Source: Thermococcus sp. AM4 (lineage in GTDB: Archaea; Methanobacteriota_B; Thermococci; Thermococcales; Thermococcaceae). From it: 64,000 nucleotides of DNA. Both the position numbers and the translations under genes were made by a program. Every line of letters starts with the position of its first letter. Position 1 is the first letter of the stretch. Positions 54,355-63,924 of this stretch are shown here, piece by piece. The stretch spans positions 1,674,001 to 1,738,000 of the forward strand of contig NC_016051.1 in the NCBI RefSeq assembly GCF_000151205.2, read 5' to 3'. The notes under the pieces are model-generated. The model saw nothing but the letters and a program-made list of their open reading frames with translations, searched no databases and had not been told where the DNA came from.

Positions 54355-55361
54355 AGGCCTATATAATAGGTTTCCTCGTTGCTATCCTCGCGGTGGCCGG
54401 GTTCATAGTCTACAAATGGGGCTTCTGGAAGCTGGTGCAGGTAATCCTTGCGATAGGCTTCGTCGGGTTCACGCTCGCACTGCTGTTCTTCACGGCGCTG
54501 ACACTCTACGCCGAGAGCTGGAAGTACGGGGCAGTTCTGGCGGTTCTGACGGCGATAGCGGGCTACGGCTCCTACCTCGTGCTCACCTGGCAGAACCTCA
54601 AAATCGTCGAGGGAATCATAGCGTTCTTCATCCTGCTCTTTGCCTTCGGAATCTGGTACATAAGCGAGCCAGATTTGAGCATAGCCGACCGCTTCCGCTC
54701 GGCTGAAAAGCTTGAGAAGATGGGACGCTACAAGCAGGCCGCGAGGAAGTACGAGAAGACCGGAAACTACGAGAAGGCCGCTGAGATGTACCTCAAGCTC
54801 GGCTGGCTTGAGAGCGCCGCCTGGGCCTACGAGAAGGCCGGGAAGTACGAGAAGGCCGCCGAGCTCTACGAAAAGCTCTACGAGAAGGAGAAGGACACCT
54901 ACTACCTGAAGGAGGCCCACGAGTACTGGAAGAAGGCTGGAAACATGGAGAGGGCCGCCAAGGCGCTTGAAAAGTACGCCGAGGAGGAACCCTGGTTCTG
55001 GGAGGATGTTGCGAAGCTCTACGAGGAGCTCGGAAACGAAGAGAAGGCCAGGGAAGCCTGGGAGAAGGCCCTTGAGTACTACACCAAGGAGGCACAGGAG
55101 GAAGGAGTTTTCTGGGAGGACGTCGGCAACATAGCGAGGAAGCTCGGCAGAGAGGAGCTGGCCCGCGAGGCCTACCAGAAGTTCCTCGAGTACTGCCTCA
55201 AGGAAGCTGAGAAGGACCCGATGTGGTGGAAGCACGTTGCTGAAGCTTACGAGTATCTCGGCGAGACTGAGAAGGCAGAAGAGGCGCGGAAGAAGTACGA
55301 GGAGTATCGGCAGAAAATCCTCAAGGCCAACGAAGAAACTTCTCACTTCCCAGGGAATTAA
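54342..55361 (+). CDS. Membrane protein with TPR-like repeats
   Basis: 339 residues. Four membrane segments in the first 115 residues, then TPR/SEL1-like helical repeats to about 330 (repeated pattern KYEKAAELYEKLYE, NYEKAAEMYLKLGW), very rich in Glu, Lys and Tyr. The repeat part is likely cytosolic and a scaffold for protein partners. No specific role known. ATG at 54342 overlaps ogt. Antisense readings here are artefacts of the low-complexity repeats. Confidence 0.82.
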   Translation: MDKLKAYIIGFLVAILAVAGFIVYKWGFWKLVQVILAIGFVGFTLALLFFTALTLYAESWKYGAVLAVLTAIAGYGSYLVLTWQNLKIVEGIIAFFILLFAFGIWYISEPDLSIADRFRSAEKLEKMGRYKQAARKYEKTGNYEKAAEMYLKLGWLESAAWAYEKAGKYEKAAELYEKLYEKEKDTYYLKEAHEYWKKAGNMERAAKALEKYAEEEPWFWEDVAKLYEELGNEEKAREAWEKALEYYTKEAQEEGVFWEDVGNIARKLGREELAREAYQKFLEYCLKEAEKDPMWWKHVAEAYEYLGETEKAEEARKKYEEYRQKILKANEETSHFPGN

Positions 55362-55403
55362 CCTTTTAAGCTCTCCCTCCCTACCTTTTCTTCGGGGATT
55401 GCC

Positions 55404-55865
55404 TTGGACGAGGAAAAGCCGAAGCTGAACGTTATCAAGCTGTCAAAGATGCCGATAAGGCTCGCGATGGAGGAGAAGTTCCTTCGCCTGAGCCCGGACG
55501 ACAGGGTTGAGGACCTAATCAAGGGCCTCGAGCACAGAACCTGCGCCGTCGTAACCGACGAGTCCGGAAAACTGCTTGGCTTCATATCCGTTGACGAGAT
55601 AATAAACCTCCTCCTTCCTCCTTCTGACTACGTTCTCGTTGGCCTCGATGCCCTCAGGGAGGCCCACTTCGACTGGGACAGGCCGGTAAAGGAGATAATG
55701 AACCCCCGGCCGATAACGCTCTCCCCTGACGATACGCTCGGCTACGCTTTAAGCATGATGATGGAAACCGGCGTGAGACAGTTCCCGGTTGTCGAGAAGA
55801 AGAAGGTCGTTGGAACCTTCTCGGCTCAGAGCGTTATACGCTTGCTCAGGGTCTTCGCACGGTGA
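55404..55865 (+). CDS. CBS-domain protein paired with a CPA2 antiporter (second pair)
   Basis: 153 residues with two CBS motifs, clearly paralogous to the 29946 product (both have LxGFxxxxDIxxxxxPP and VEDIM/VKEIM-RPIT). It lacks the long basic N-terminus of that copy. Start TTG 55404 after GGGGATTGCC. The stop codon overlaps the ribosome site of the antiporter gene (GGTGAGG). Likely an adenine-nucleotide-responsive partner of the antiporter. Confidence 0.82.
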   Translation: MDEEKPKLNVIKLSKMPIRLAMEEKFLRLSPDDRVEDLIKGLEHRTCAVVTDESGKLLGFISVDEIINLLLPPSDYVLVGLDALREAHFDWDRPVKEIMNPRPITLSPDDTLGYALSMMMETGVRQFPVVEKKKVVGTFSAQSVIRLLRVFAR

Positions 55866-55871
55866 GGGAAG

Positions 55872-57002
55872 TTGATTGAGCTAATCCTCTACCTCGCGCT
55901 CATGCTTTTAACGGCGGAAACCTTCGGCTGGCTGTTCGCGAGGATTGGACAGCCTGTAGTTCTTGGTCAGATAATCGGCGGAATTCTCCTCGGGTTAGCC
56001 TTCCCGCCGACGGAGGAAGTGAAGGACATCTCTATGATAGGTGTCCTGATGCTTCTCTTCCTGGCGGGCCTTGAGAGTAGCGTTGAAGAGCTCAAGAGCG
56101 CCGGCAAGAGCGGATTTTCGGTTGCCCTCGTCGGTGTTGTTGTCGCCTTCGCGATGGGCTTTGGTATCGCTTACCCCTTCAAGGGCTTCGACCAGGCCCT
56201 CCTCTACGGCGCGCTGACGACTCCAACGAGCGTCAGCTTAACCGTCAGGGTTCTGATGGAGATGGACCGGCTGAAGAGCCGTGAGGGAACCACAATCCTC
56301 ACCGCGGCGATAGTCGACGACATACTCGGCATAATCGTCCTGACGGTCGTCATATCGTCCCTCGTCTCCGGGGGCGTCAGCATCGTCAGTCTCGCTGAAA
56401 TCCTCGCCAAGGTTGGCATCTTCATAGCCCTGATGGTCTTCGCGATGCCGAGGGTTCTCGACTACGCCCTCAGGAAGGTCGTGAGGATAGGCTTCGCAGA
56501 TTCGACGGTTACCCTCTCGATGGCCGCCCTCTTCGCTTTCGCCTACCTTGCAGAGCACATGAACCTCGCCTCTATCTTGGGAGCCTACCTGCTCGGCCTC
56601 GCGCTGAGCGAAACCGAGTTCAGGAAGCCGATTTTCGAGCACTCGAGGATAATAGCGCATTCGGTCTTCGTTCCGCTGTTCTTCGTCGACGTGGGCATGA
56701 ACATACCGGTTAAAGACCTCAAGAGTGCTGGGCTCTTTGCCATTCTCTTCAGCCTCGTGGCGATAGTGAGCAAGGTAATCGGCTGTGGAATCGGGGCGCT
56801 AATCGGCGGTATGAGCCCGAGGGAAGCCCTGCGCGTCGGCGTTGGAATGATTCCGAGAATGGGTGTCGAGCTCGCGATGCTGGCGATAGCGATGAAGGCC
56901 GGCATAGTTGGGAGCGATGCTTACCTCGTGATAGTCTTGATGATATTCCTGAGCACCCTCGTTACCCCACCGCTCCTCAAGCTTGCTTTCAGGGAGGGTT
57001 AA
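55872..57002 (+). CDS. CPA2-family cation/proton antiporter (second copy)
   Basis: 376 residues, about twelve membrane segments, similar throughout to the 30501 product: QPVVLGQIIGGILLG, LFLAGLESS, TSVSLTVRVLMEMDRLKS, AAIVDDILGIIVL with the Asp pair, and GMIPRMGVEL. In LFLAGLESS the Asp of the other copy (LFLAGLETD) is Ser. Start TTG at 55872 after GGTGAGG. Two TTG starts in a row suggest moderate translation. Probably Na+(K+)/H+ exchange. Confidence 0.88.
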   Translation: MIELILYLALMLLTAETFGWLFARIGQPVVLGQIIGGILLGLAFPPTEEVKDISMIGVLMLLFLAGLESSVEELKSAGKSGFSVALVGVVVAFAMGFGIAYPFKGFDQALLYGALTTPTSVSLTVRVLMEMDRLKSREGTTILTAAIVDDILGIIVLTVVISSLVSGGVSIVSLAEILAKVGIFIALMVFAMPRVLDYALRKVVRIGFADSTVTLSMAALFAFAYLAEHMNLASILGAYLLGLALSETEFRKPIFEHSRIIAHSVFVPLFFVDVGMNIPVKDLKSAGLFAILFSLVAIVSKVIGCGIGALIGGMSPREALRVGVGMIPRMGVELAMLAIAMKAGIVGSDAYLVIVLMIFLSTLVTPPLLKLAFREG

Positions 57003-57181
57003 AACACATCCCCCGACTCCTCGAGCTCCTTCAGTTCCTCCTCGATTTCCCTCTCTTTCCGTTCGGCGTAGCGCTTGAGGTAGTCCGCGAGAACGTAGAG
57101 CGCCACTCCTCCAAGGGCCGTGAGAAGAAACGCCGCCGCAAGGGTTCTGAGGGTTACGTTATCTCCGGACGGCAGGGGCAT
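56999..57181 (-). CDS. Small single-span membrane protein
   Basis: 60 residues: one membrane segment ([21 protein letters not shown]) and a highly charged C-terminal helix ([17 protein letters not shown]). ATG at 57181 follows CCGGTGGTGACG. A longer reading to 57412 is antisense to the NAC gene and rejected. Overlaps the antiporter's stop by 4 bases. No function known. Confidence 0.62.
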   Translation of the reverse strand: MPLPSGDNVTLRTLAAAFLLTALGGVALYVLADYLKRYAERKEREIEEELKELEESGDVF

Positions 57182-57269
57182 CGTCACCACCGGAGACCTT
57201 TCGAAGAAGGCCGTTAAAATCTTCCGCCAACCTTTTAAGAGTCCGGGCGAACCTTGGGCGGTGGTTGAG

Positions 57270-57608
57270 ATGATGGGAATGAACCCAAGGCAGATGAAGA
57301 AGCTCATGAAGCAGCTCGGCATAAAGATGGAGGAGATGGAAGGCGTTAAGGAGGTCGTTCTTAAGCTTGAGAGCAAAGAAATCGTCCTTAAGGACCCCGT
57401 CGTTACTGTCATGGTCGTCCAGGGAGAGAAAACCTACCAGATTGTCCCCGGGAGCGAGGAGGTAAGAGAAGTCCTCGAGATTCCCGAGGAAGACGTTCAG
57501 CTCGTCATGGAGCAGGCCGGCGTTGACAGGGAAACCGCGCTCAAAGCGCTGAAAGAAACGAAAGGGGACATAGCGGAGGCTATACTAAAGCTGACCGAGG
57601 GGTCCTGA
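57270..57608 (+). CDS. nac: Archaeal nascent polypeptide-associated complex protein (NAC alpha)
   Basis: 112 residues: N-terminal [17 protein letters not shown], the NAC domain (about 15-70), and a C-terminal UBA domain (about 72-112, [20 protein letters not shown]). Archaeal NAC is a homodimer that binds ribosomes and emerging chains. ATG at 57270 (another at 57273) follows GGTGGTTGAG. The 3' end overlaps the convergent HEAT gene by 24 bases. Confidence 0.94.
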   Translation: MMGMNPRQMKKLMKQLGIKMEEMEGVKEVVLKLESKEIVLKDPVVTVMVVQGEKTYQIVPGSEEVREVLEIPEEDVQLVMEQAGVDRETALKALKETKGDIAEAILKLTEGS

Positions 57609-59120
57609 CTCCTTCCTCTTGAGTTTTATGAGGTCGTCGATGAGGTCTATCAGCGAGGCGATTATGTTGTCGTACTTCCCACCCTCGTCCCCGTAGATCT
57701 CCTTCAGGACGTTCTCAAGCTGGGTGAGCCCTTCGTAGTCGAAATCCATAAGTCTTTGGGCTTCTCTGGCCATAAAGCGCAGTGTTACACCCCTCGTTTC
57801 CTTCCTCCTGAGGAGGTCGGAGAGGATCGCGATCATCGCCGCCTCGAACTCCGGTGTGGGGAGGCGATGCTGGAGGGTGTATATGAGCTCTAGCGCCCCC
57901 TCTATGTCAGCTTCCCTGCTCGACTTCAACAGAACGTCGAGAAGGGATGTGAAGAACTGTGCGGTTCCTGGATAGAGGGAGTATATGTCGGCCATCGTTT
58001 CCGCGGCCGTTTTCCTTGCCCAGGGGTTCCTGCTCTTCAGGAATTCCGCCAGGACGGGAAGCACGGAGTAGGCGTCAGTGGGCGTTAGCTGGGAGGTGAC
58101 CTTTGAGAGCACCCAGAGCGCGTCCATTCTCCGCATAGGATCCTCGGAGTGCAGCATCTCCAGGATCATGGACATGACTATCGGGTCTATCTTCGCCAGC
58201 TCGGCAACGATATCGGTTTTGCCCGCATCTAAGAGTCTCTCAACGTCGTCCGGCCCGTATTCGCTTATCTCAAGCTTTCTCTTGAGCTCCTCCCTCGTTA
58301 TGACTTCCTCTTCTTCTCCCGTTATTTTCTCCAGCTTCTCCAGGATCAGGCTGGCCTTTGAGGCTAGGCGGACGTCGTTGCTCAGCTCCCGGATCTTCTT
58401 CATGGCCTTTATCTTGTTCCTCTTGGTCAGCATCTCCGCCCGGGAGAGCATTCTGTCGAGTGCCAGAAGGGCTCTCTCCTGGATATAGGGATCAACGTGG
58501 TCCAGGAGATCCGCCATGTTGTCGAATATCTCGTTGAATATCTTCGTGTCCTCGGTTCTTGCTGCCATCTCGGCAAGGGCCGCTATGGCGGCGCTCTGAA
58601 CTTGCCGGTCTTTGGAGGAACCGATGAGGGAAAAGAGCCATCTGATGAGTTTTCTTGCAAGTCTCAACGCCTTTGCACCGGCTTTTCCGAGGCCTTCGGA
58701 GGCGTATTCGCTGAGCAGAGGGGCGCCTCTCTTGATGATGTCCATGAGGGCGTCAGTGACCAGTTCGTACTGATCCTCGTCAAGTTCCTCCCTCTCGAGG
58801 AGGAGGTTGAGAACCTCGATGGCCTTGAGGGAAACCCTCTCGTCCTTGTCCCTGGCGAGCTCCACTATATCCGATATTACCTCGGATACCTTCCTCCGAT
58901 CCAGCGTGTTCCTCTTGATCATCTCCTTGATAACCTGCAGTGCGTTCGTCCTCACGATGGGGTTCCTATCTCTGAAGAGTTCCTTAACAATCTGGAACGC
59001 TTTGTCATAATTCTCGGCAAGAGCCACAACTTCCTTTATGTTCCAGGAGAGAAGATCCTCCCTAACGCCACTTTTTTCGATTATTACTTCCTCCTTTGGC
59101 ATTGGGGCCCCCGAATTCAT
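57585..59120 (-). CDS. HEAT-repeat protein
   Basis: 511 residues, almost all helical, with repeated HEAT/armadillo units ([53 protein letters not shown]). No catalytic motif. HEAT proteins are scaffolds or binding platforms; in archaea some relate to iron-sulfur enzymes, motility or ribosome work. ATG at 59120 or the internal ATG at 59102 are possible starts; neither has a strong ribosome site. The gene is alone on its strand. Confidence 0.82.
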   Translation of the reverse strand: MNSGAPMPKEEVIIEKSGVREDLLSWNIKEVVALAENYDKAFQIVKELFRDRNPIVRTNALQVIKEMIKRNTLDRRKVSEVISDIVELARDKDERVSLKAIEVLNLLLEREELDEDQYELVTDALMDIIKRGAPLLSEYASEGLGKAGAKALRLARKLIRWLFSLIGSSKDRQVQSAAIAALAEMAARTEDTKIFNEIFDNMADLLDHVDPYIQERALLALDRMLSRAEMLTKRNKIKAMKKIRELSNDVRLASKASLILEKLEKITGEEEEVITREELKRKLEISEYGPDDVERLLDAGKTDIVAELAKIDPIVMSMILEMLHSEDPMRRMDALWVLSKVTSQLTPTDAYSVLPVLAEFLKSRNPWARKTAAETMADIYSLYPGTAQFFTSLLDVLLKSSREADIEGALELIYTLQHRLPTPEFEAAMIAILSDLLRRKETRGVTLRFMAREAQRLMDFDYEGLTQLENVLKEIYGDEGGKYDNIIASLIDLIDDLIKLKRKESGPLGQL

Positions 59121-59154
59121 TCTACGGCCTTTTATGATTTAAGCTTTCGGATTG

Positions 59155-59856
59155 TTACATTATTCCTCTCAACTCCTCCCCCGTGAAGACCGGGCCGTCT
59201 CTGCACACCAGGTATTTCCCGAGGTTGCAGGAACCGCAGACGCCGATTCCGCACTTCATGTAGCGCTCCGCCGAGACCTGGACGTTTTCGTAGTCCATGG
59301 CCTTTAGAACTGCTTTTAGCATCGGCTCCGGACCGCAGGCGTAAACGCCATTGAACTCGTCCTTTCTCTCCGCTAAGACGTCCGTCGGGAAGCCCTTTCT
59401 GCCGGCCGAGCCGTCGTCTGTGGTAATTACAACCTCGTCCACGTAGTCCTCAATGTCGAGTAGCGCTAACTCGTCCTTCGAGCGGGCGCCGTAGATTAGG
59501 GTTATCTCCTTGAAGTCCTTCCCCCAGGCCCTCGCCAGCGCGTAGAGCGGTGGGATTCCGATTCCCCCGGCGACGAGCGCTGCTCTTTCCCACTTCCTTT
59601 CGAAGCCCCGCCCGTAGGGCCCGCGAACCCAGAGCCTCTCGCCTTCGCTTAGCTCGAAGAGCTTTGAGGTGAAGGGCCCGACGCGTTTAACCAGGAGCAG
59701 GTCCTTCCACGCCAGACTGAAGGGCTTCTCCCCGACTCCTGGAAGCCAGACCATCACGAACTGCCCCGGCGTGAAGTCAAACCCCTTCGATAGCCTGAAG
59801 GCCCTAACGTCCTTCGCAACCTCCCAGGTTTCCCTCAGTTCAACCACGCTGTACAT
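59155..59856 (-). CDS. pyrK: Dihydroorotate dehydrogenase electron-transfer subunit
   Basis: 233 residues: FAD-binding ferredoxin-reductase-like domain (FTPGQFVMVWLPG, GPYGRGF), NAD domain (AALVAGGIGIPPL, YACGPEPML), and a [2Fe-2S] site with Cys202, 207, 210 and 218 (KCGIGVCGSC). It passes electrons from the PyrD subunit to NAD. PyrD is not in this window. ATG at 59856 overlaps the pyrC 3' end by 17 bases, so the two are a pyrimidine operon. Confidence 0.92.
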   Translation of the reverse strand: MYSVVELRETWEVAKDVRAFRLSKGFDFTPGQFVMVWLPGVGEKPFSLAWKDLLLVKRVGPFTSKLFELSEGERLWVRGPYGRGFERKWERAALVAGGIGIPPLYALARAWGKDFKEITLIYGARSKDELALLDIEDYVDEVVITTDDGSAGRKGFPTDVLAERKDEFNGVYACGPEPMLKAVLKAMDYENVQVSAERYMKCGIGVCGSCNLGKYLVCRDGPVFTGEELRGIM

Positions 59857-61063
59857 CCAGACGAACCCCCTCCGGCTTTCCTACGATTTCATCTTCCTCC
59901 ATAACGACCCTTCCGCGGAGAATCGTCATCACGACCTTTCCCTTCAGCTTTCTCCCCTCCCAGGGGCTCCACTTGGCCTTGGTGTAGAACTCCTCCGGTC
60001 TGACCGTCCACTCCCGCCTAAGGTCAACGACCGTAAAGGTCGCATCATTTCCGACGGCGAAGTCCCTGCCCCTGATTCCGAAGACCTTAACCGGGTTGTC
60101 GTGCATCTTCTCAACTATGTCAAAGATATCCACAATCCCCCGGTTCACTGCGTCGAGGAGGAGCCCAACCTCCGTCTCAAGCCCCGGAATCCCCGCCGCT
60201 CCCCTTTCCTTGTCCTCGAGCGTGTGTGGTGCGTGGTCGCTCGCTATTATCGGAATCCGCGAGAAGTTCTCCCAGAGCGCTTTAACGTGTTCTTCGCTCC
60301 TCAGAGGGGGGTAGACCTTGAGGAGCGGGTTCCTCTCGTAGTCCCTCCTCGTCAGGAACAGGTGGTGGGGAGTAACTTCAAAACTCACCCAGGGGAGGTT
60401 TTTCCGGAGTATGGCTTCAATTCCCCCTTTCGTTGAGACGTGGCAGATGTTCAGAGGTTTTTTAAGTTTTTCAGCGCTTTCAAGGGCCCGCTTTACGGCC
60501 ACTTCTTCGACCTCCGGTGGTCTCTCGGGTTTCTCCTGGATTAGCTCAGCATCTTCCGCGTGGACGCTCAAAACGCCGGGTGAACAGGCATAGTCCTCAT
60601 CAAAGTCCTCTGAGTAGATTCCGCCTGTTGAGGCCCCCATAAAGGCCTTGTAGAAGTCGGCTCTGATCCTTTTGGCTTCATCGCAGTTGCTCCGTATCAG
60701 AAAGCCGATGGCGTAGTCGGCGTAGGCCTTTTTCTGGAAGAGCTCGAGGCGCTTCTCAAAGGTTCTGGAGTCCATAACTGGTGGCTTCGTGTTGGGCATG
60801 TCAAAAACAGCGGTGATTCCGCCATGAAGGGCCGCTTTTGTCCCGCTCTCGACCGTTTCCTTGTTCTTCTGCTCGAAGTCCCTGAGGTGGACGTGGGTGT
60901 CTATTAAGCCTGGCAGAATGAGGTATCGGGAAAGATCTATGGTCTTTTCTCCCTGGATTTCGTGGGTGTAAATGGCTGATATCCGGCTTTCGTCGATTCC
61001 TATGCTCCCTTTCACGACTTTTCCGTTCAGCGTGAACTTCCCGACCAAAACGAGCTCGTACAT
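59840..61063 (-). CDS. pyrC: Dihydroorotase
   Basis: Third step of pyrimidine synthesis. 407 residues: metal-binding HVHLRDF with His57 and His59, later TAALHGGITAVFDMPNT, HVSTKGGIE, and IASDHAPHT with the catalytic Asp. Metal-bridging Lys may be replaced, as is usual for some type I enzymes. ATG at 61063. TATA-like TTTTTAAC near 61093-61100 on this strand fits a short leader. Feeds PyrK/PyrD. Confidence 0.93.
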   Translation of the reverse strand: MYELVLVGKFTLNGKVVKGSIGIDESRISAIYTHEIQGEKTIDLSRYLILPGLIDTHVHLRDFEQKNKETVESGTKAALHGGITAVFDMPNTKPPVMDSRTFEKRLELFQKKAYADYAIGFLIRSNCDEAKRIRADFYKAFMGASTGGIYSEDFDEDYACSPGVLSVHAEDAELIQEKPERPPEVEEVAVKRALESAEKLKKPLNICHVSTKGGIEAILRKNLPWVSFEVTPHHLFLTRRDYERNPLLKVYPPLRSEEHVKALWENFSRIPIIASDHAPHTLEDKERGAAGIPGLETEVGLLLDAVNRGIVDIFDIVEKMHDNPVKVFGIRGRDFAVGNDATFTVVDLRREWTVRPEEFYTKAKWSPWEGRKLKGKVVMTILRGRVVMEEDEIVGKPEGVRLDVQRG

Positions 61064-61279
61064 TGAAGCCCGCGTTGAGTTGGTTTCGGTTCGTTAAAAA
61101 CCTTTGCGGTTATATCGACCGTTAGCTTTCTCCTTTTCGTCAATTGACGCCCTGAGGCTTTATCCCTTCCGGTGATAGCCTTCTGAGTATCGTAATACTT
61201 AAGGGATCAGATGTATAAACTAATGCTGCCATGGCCTAGAGAAGGCAGACTTGCCAAAACTGAAAGGAGGCAGTGGAAT
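61064..61279. promoter_or_regulatory. Divergent promoter region with a 12-bp palindrome
   Basis: No gene in 216 bp. A perfect palindrome CGTCAATTGACG lies at 61138-61149. On the plus strand ATACTTAAGG (61194-61203) is TATA-like, with a start near 61225. The ribosome site AAAGGAGG lies before 61280. The palindrome is about 50 bp upstream of that box and could be a regulator site for the transporter gene or pyrC. Confidence 0.5.
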
Positions 61280-63763
61280 ATGAACAGGAAGGTTTTCAGT
61301 TTGTTTATAATAGGATTGATGGTGTTTAGTGTTTTCTTCGTGCGCCCGGCTGCAGCCTACACCGACGACGACTACATCAAATTCGCCCTCCAGGCGTTCC
61401 AGACCAAGTACTACAAAACCGCCGAGGATCTCGACGGGATCCTCGACATGACCCTTGACAACTCAACCCACCTCACCACGTACTTCACGTACAAGTTCAA
61501 CAACAAGACCTTTGAGGTTACCAACGCTGACCAGTTCTGGGACCTCGCCAAGATCAACATGGGTCTCGGTATCTTCGAGAGCCCGCGTGTCTTCCTCGTC
61601 GAGACCTGGACCTTCTTCCCGGCCAACAAGAAGAGGATCGAAGACATCGTCGCCGACCCGAACGTCGGTCTCGGAACCCGCTGGAGCCCGATGACTGCCA
61701 AGACCCCCGACGGAAAGCTCAAGATCGCCCAGTTCGCCTCGACCGGTGCGATGTTCATGAGTGCCTTCAACCCGGTCGGCGGTCTCACCGACGTTTACAG
61801 CGTTAGGGTCTCAACCCTCATCACCGACTACGGTGGTGCAACGAACTTCGACGGTGTTTACGCTCCCTACAGGTGCACCTGGAAGATCGACAAGACCGGA
61901 GGAAAGGTTCCGGACGATGCGGTCATCTACAACCAGACCCAGGGCTGGATAGCCGCCAACAAGGGCAAGGACTACAGGGTTAAGGTCACCTACACCTGTG
62001 ACGTTGGCGAGTGGCACAACGGCGTTAAGGGCAGCATCGACGACATAAAGAACTACATCGCCTTCCTCTACACCTGGGCCTACCAGGACTACAAGGGCGA
62101 CCCGTACTACGACCCGGCCATGTCCGGAACCGCTCAGGGTCTTAAGCAGATCCTCGGTTTCGAGTTCACCGACAACGGTTACACCGTCTACGGTAACTAC
62201 ATCCACCCGCTCGCCGACGACCAGATCGCGAGCTTCTACATGTTCTACCCGAGCATGCCTTGGGAGATGTACTGGGCTATGGGCGAGCTCGTCGCCAACG
62301 CCAAGAAGTACGGCATTGACAAGACATACTCCTTCAGCAGCAGCGGTGAGGGAATCCTCTGGCTCGACCTCCTCACCAAGGCTCACGACGACGACCTGAA
62401 GACCGTCATGGAGGCCATCGTTAACGGTAACGCCAAGGACACCTTCCCGGGCATCGACTGGAACGCCGCCAAGGACAGGCTCCAGGCGGATCTCGACTTC
62501 TACGCCAAGTACCACCACATGTTCATAAGCAACGGTCCGTACGTCCTCGTTGAGTACAACCCGGGAGCCCTCTACCTCAAGCTCGAGAAGTTCACCGGCG
62601 AGAGGAAGGTTCTCGGTGACACCCTCCCGAAGAACCCGGTTCCGGATGAGATCGAGTACGTCGGTGTCCAGAACCAGCAGACGACAATCCTCGAGATAGC
62701 CAAGGGAACCTACGACATCGGTATGTTCGCCTTCCCGGCGGGCGTTTACAAGGGCCTCGGTGAGGACGTTCTCAACAACCTCAAGCTCTTCAAGAGTGCC
62801 AGCTCCTACAACGAGCTGACCATCAACGACTGGCACGACAGGGACAAGGACGCCCCGATCGTTACCGTCGGTGACAACGTCTACTTCAACCCGTTCGCCG
62901 TCAGGGAGGTCCGCTACGCTCTGAACTGGCTCGTCAGCAGGGACTACATCGTTCAGAACATCTACCAGGGTAGTGGTGCCCCGATGCTTGGCTGTATCAG
63001 GCCGAGCCACCCGGCCAACAAGTACTTCGAGCCCGTCTACAAGGCCCTTGGTATGAGTACCAGCGGCAACGAGAACTACGCCATGTACCTCTTCAACGAG
63101 GGTATGAAGAAGGCCCAGCAGGAGGTCGCCAAGTACGGCTACGAGCTCGTCAGGAAGCCGGACGGCTACTGGTACTTCGGCAAGAAGGGCGAGGAGCTCA
63201 AGCCCGTCACCATTAAGTTCATCATCCGTATCGAGGACGAGAGGAAGGACATAGGTCTTTACGTCGCCAGGCTCATCGAGAACAAGTTCGGCTTCAAGGT
63301 TGACAAGCTCCTCTGGGACAGGAAGAAGGCCGGTTACGTCGTCTTCGCCCAGGACCCGGCCACCTACAAGTGGAACCTCTACACCGGCGGTTGGGGTACC
63401 AGCGGTCTGCCGAGCCAGTGGGTTGACGGTTACATGGCGTTCTTCTACACCAACTGGGGAGGCTGGACTCCGAACGGCGAGGGACCGGACCACGGTCACA
63501 AGAACACCGTAACTGTCAGGCAGTTCCTCGTCTTCGTCGGCAAGCTCCACGCTCCGCAGACTACGACCTCCTCATCCGAGAGCACTACCACGACATCCAG
63601 CGGTGGCGAGACCACCAGTAGCGTGACCACCTCAAGCACCACCGCCCAGAGCACAACCACTCCAACCAGCACCACAACTTCCAAGAAGAAGACCGTAATC
63701 TGCGGTCCAGCGGCCCTCATAGGCCTTGCAATAGTACCGCTCCTCCTCAGGAGGAGGAAGTGA
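61280..63763 (+). CDS. ABC-transporter solute-binding protein (peptide type) with CGP-CTERM anchor
   Basis: 827 residues. Signal peptide (NRKVFSLFIIGLMVFSVFFV ... AAA), then a family-5 type binding domain (lobes around VREVRYALNWLVSRDYIVQNIY), a Ser/Thr-rich linker of about 45 residues (TTTTSSGGETTSS), and the C-terminal anchor VICGPAALIGLAIVPLLLRRRK, which is the CGP-CTERM sorting-type end of Thermococcales. Between the GGWTPNGEG segment and the linker it seems shorter than usual for the family, with the unusual run HGHKNTVTVRQFLVFVGKL. Some C-lobe residues may therefore be missing. Codon use is strongly C/G-ending, as in highly expressed genes. ATG at 61280 follows AAAGGAGG. A permease gene follows, with its own promoter. 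Confidence 0.88.
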   Translation: MNRKVFSLFIIGLMVFSVFFVRPAAAYTDDDYIKFALQAFQTKYYKTAEDLDGILDMTLDNSTHLTTYFTYKFNNKTFEVTNADQFWDLAKINMGLGIFESPRVFLVETWTFFPANKKRIEDIVADPNVGLGTRWSPMTAKTPDGKLKIAQFASTGAMFMSAFNPVGGLTDVYSVRVSTLITDYGGATNFDGVYAPYRCTWKIDKTGGKVPDDAVIYNQTQGWIAANKGKDYRVKVTYTCDVGEWHNGVKGSIDDIKNYIAFLYTWAYQDYKGDPYYDPAMSGTAQGLKQILGFEFTDNGYTVYGNYIHPLADDQIASFYMFYPSMPWEMYWAMGELVANAKKYGIDKTYSFSSSGEGILWLDLLTKAHDDDLKTVMEAIVNGNAKDTFPGIDWNAAKDRLQADLDFYAKYHHMFISNGPYVLVEYNPGALYLKLEKFTGERKVLGDTLPKNPVPDEIEYVGVQNQQTTILEIAKGTYDIGMFAFPAGVYKGLGEDVLNNLKLFKSASSYNELTINDWHDRDKDAPIVTVGDNVYFNPFAVREVRYALNWLVSRDYIVQNIYQGSGAPMLGCIRPSHPANKYFEPVYKALGMSTSGNENYAMYLFNEGMKKAQQEVAKYGYELVRKPDGYWYFGKKGEELKPVTIKFIIRIEDERKDIGLYVARLIENKFGFKVDKLLWDRKKAGYVVFAQDPATYKWNLYTGGWGTSGLPSQWVDGYMAFFYTNWGGWTPNGEGPDHGHKNTVTVRQFLVFVGKLHAPQTTTSSSESTTTTSSGGETTSSVTTSSTTAQSTTTPTSTTTSKKKTVICGPAALIGLAIVPLLLRRRK

Positions 63764-63924
63764 TTCCCCTTCCCCTCTTTTTGTTTCTCCTCTGATGTGG
63801 TCTCAATTGCTATTCCCTGACCATTCTGGTGCAAATGTTCATTTGTGTTCAGTAAGGTATTTAAGGTTAGTTTGTTTTACTGCTTTGAAAAAGCCGATCC
63901 GCTCTAGAGCCGGAGGTGGACTTA
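63764..63924 (+). promoter_or_regulatory. T-rich terminator, palindrome and promoter for the permease gene
   Basis: A T-rich stretch follows the solute-binding gene's stop (63772-63790, a likely terminator). The 14-bp palindrome CAAATGTTCATTTG is at 63832-63845. TATTTAAG (63858-63865) is the TATA box. GGAGGTGG lies just before the start at 63925. The palindrome sits right upstream of the TATA box, in the usual place for an activator site. Confidence 0.5.

Noticed and set aside
61811-63550. 579-codon open frame antisense to the solute-binding gene
   Set aside because: A by-product of strong C/G-ending codon use in the real gene; composition (Val, Leu, Glu, Asp) is typical of such shadows, with no motif.
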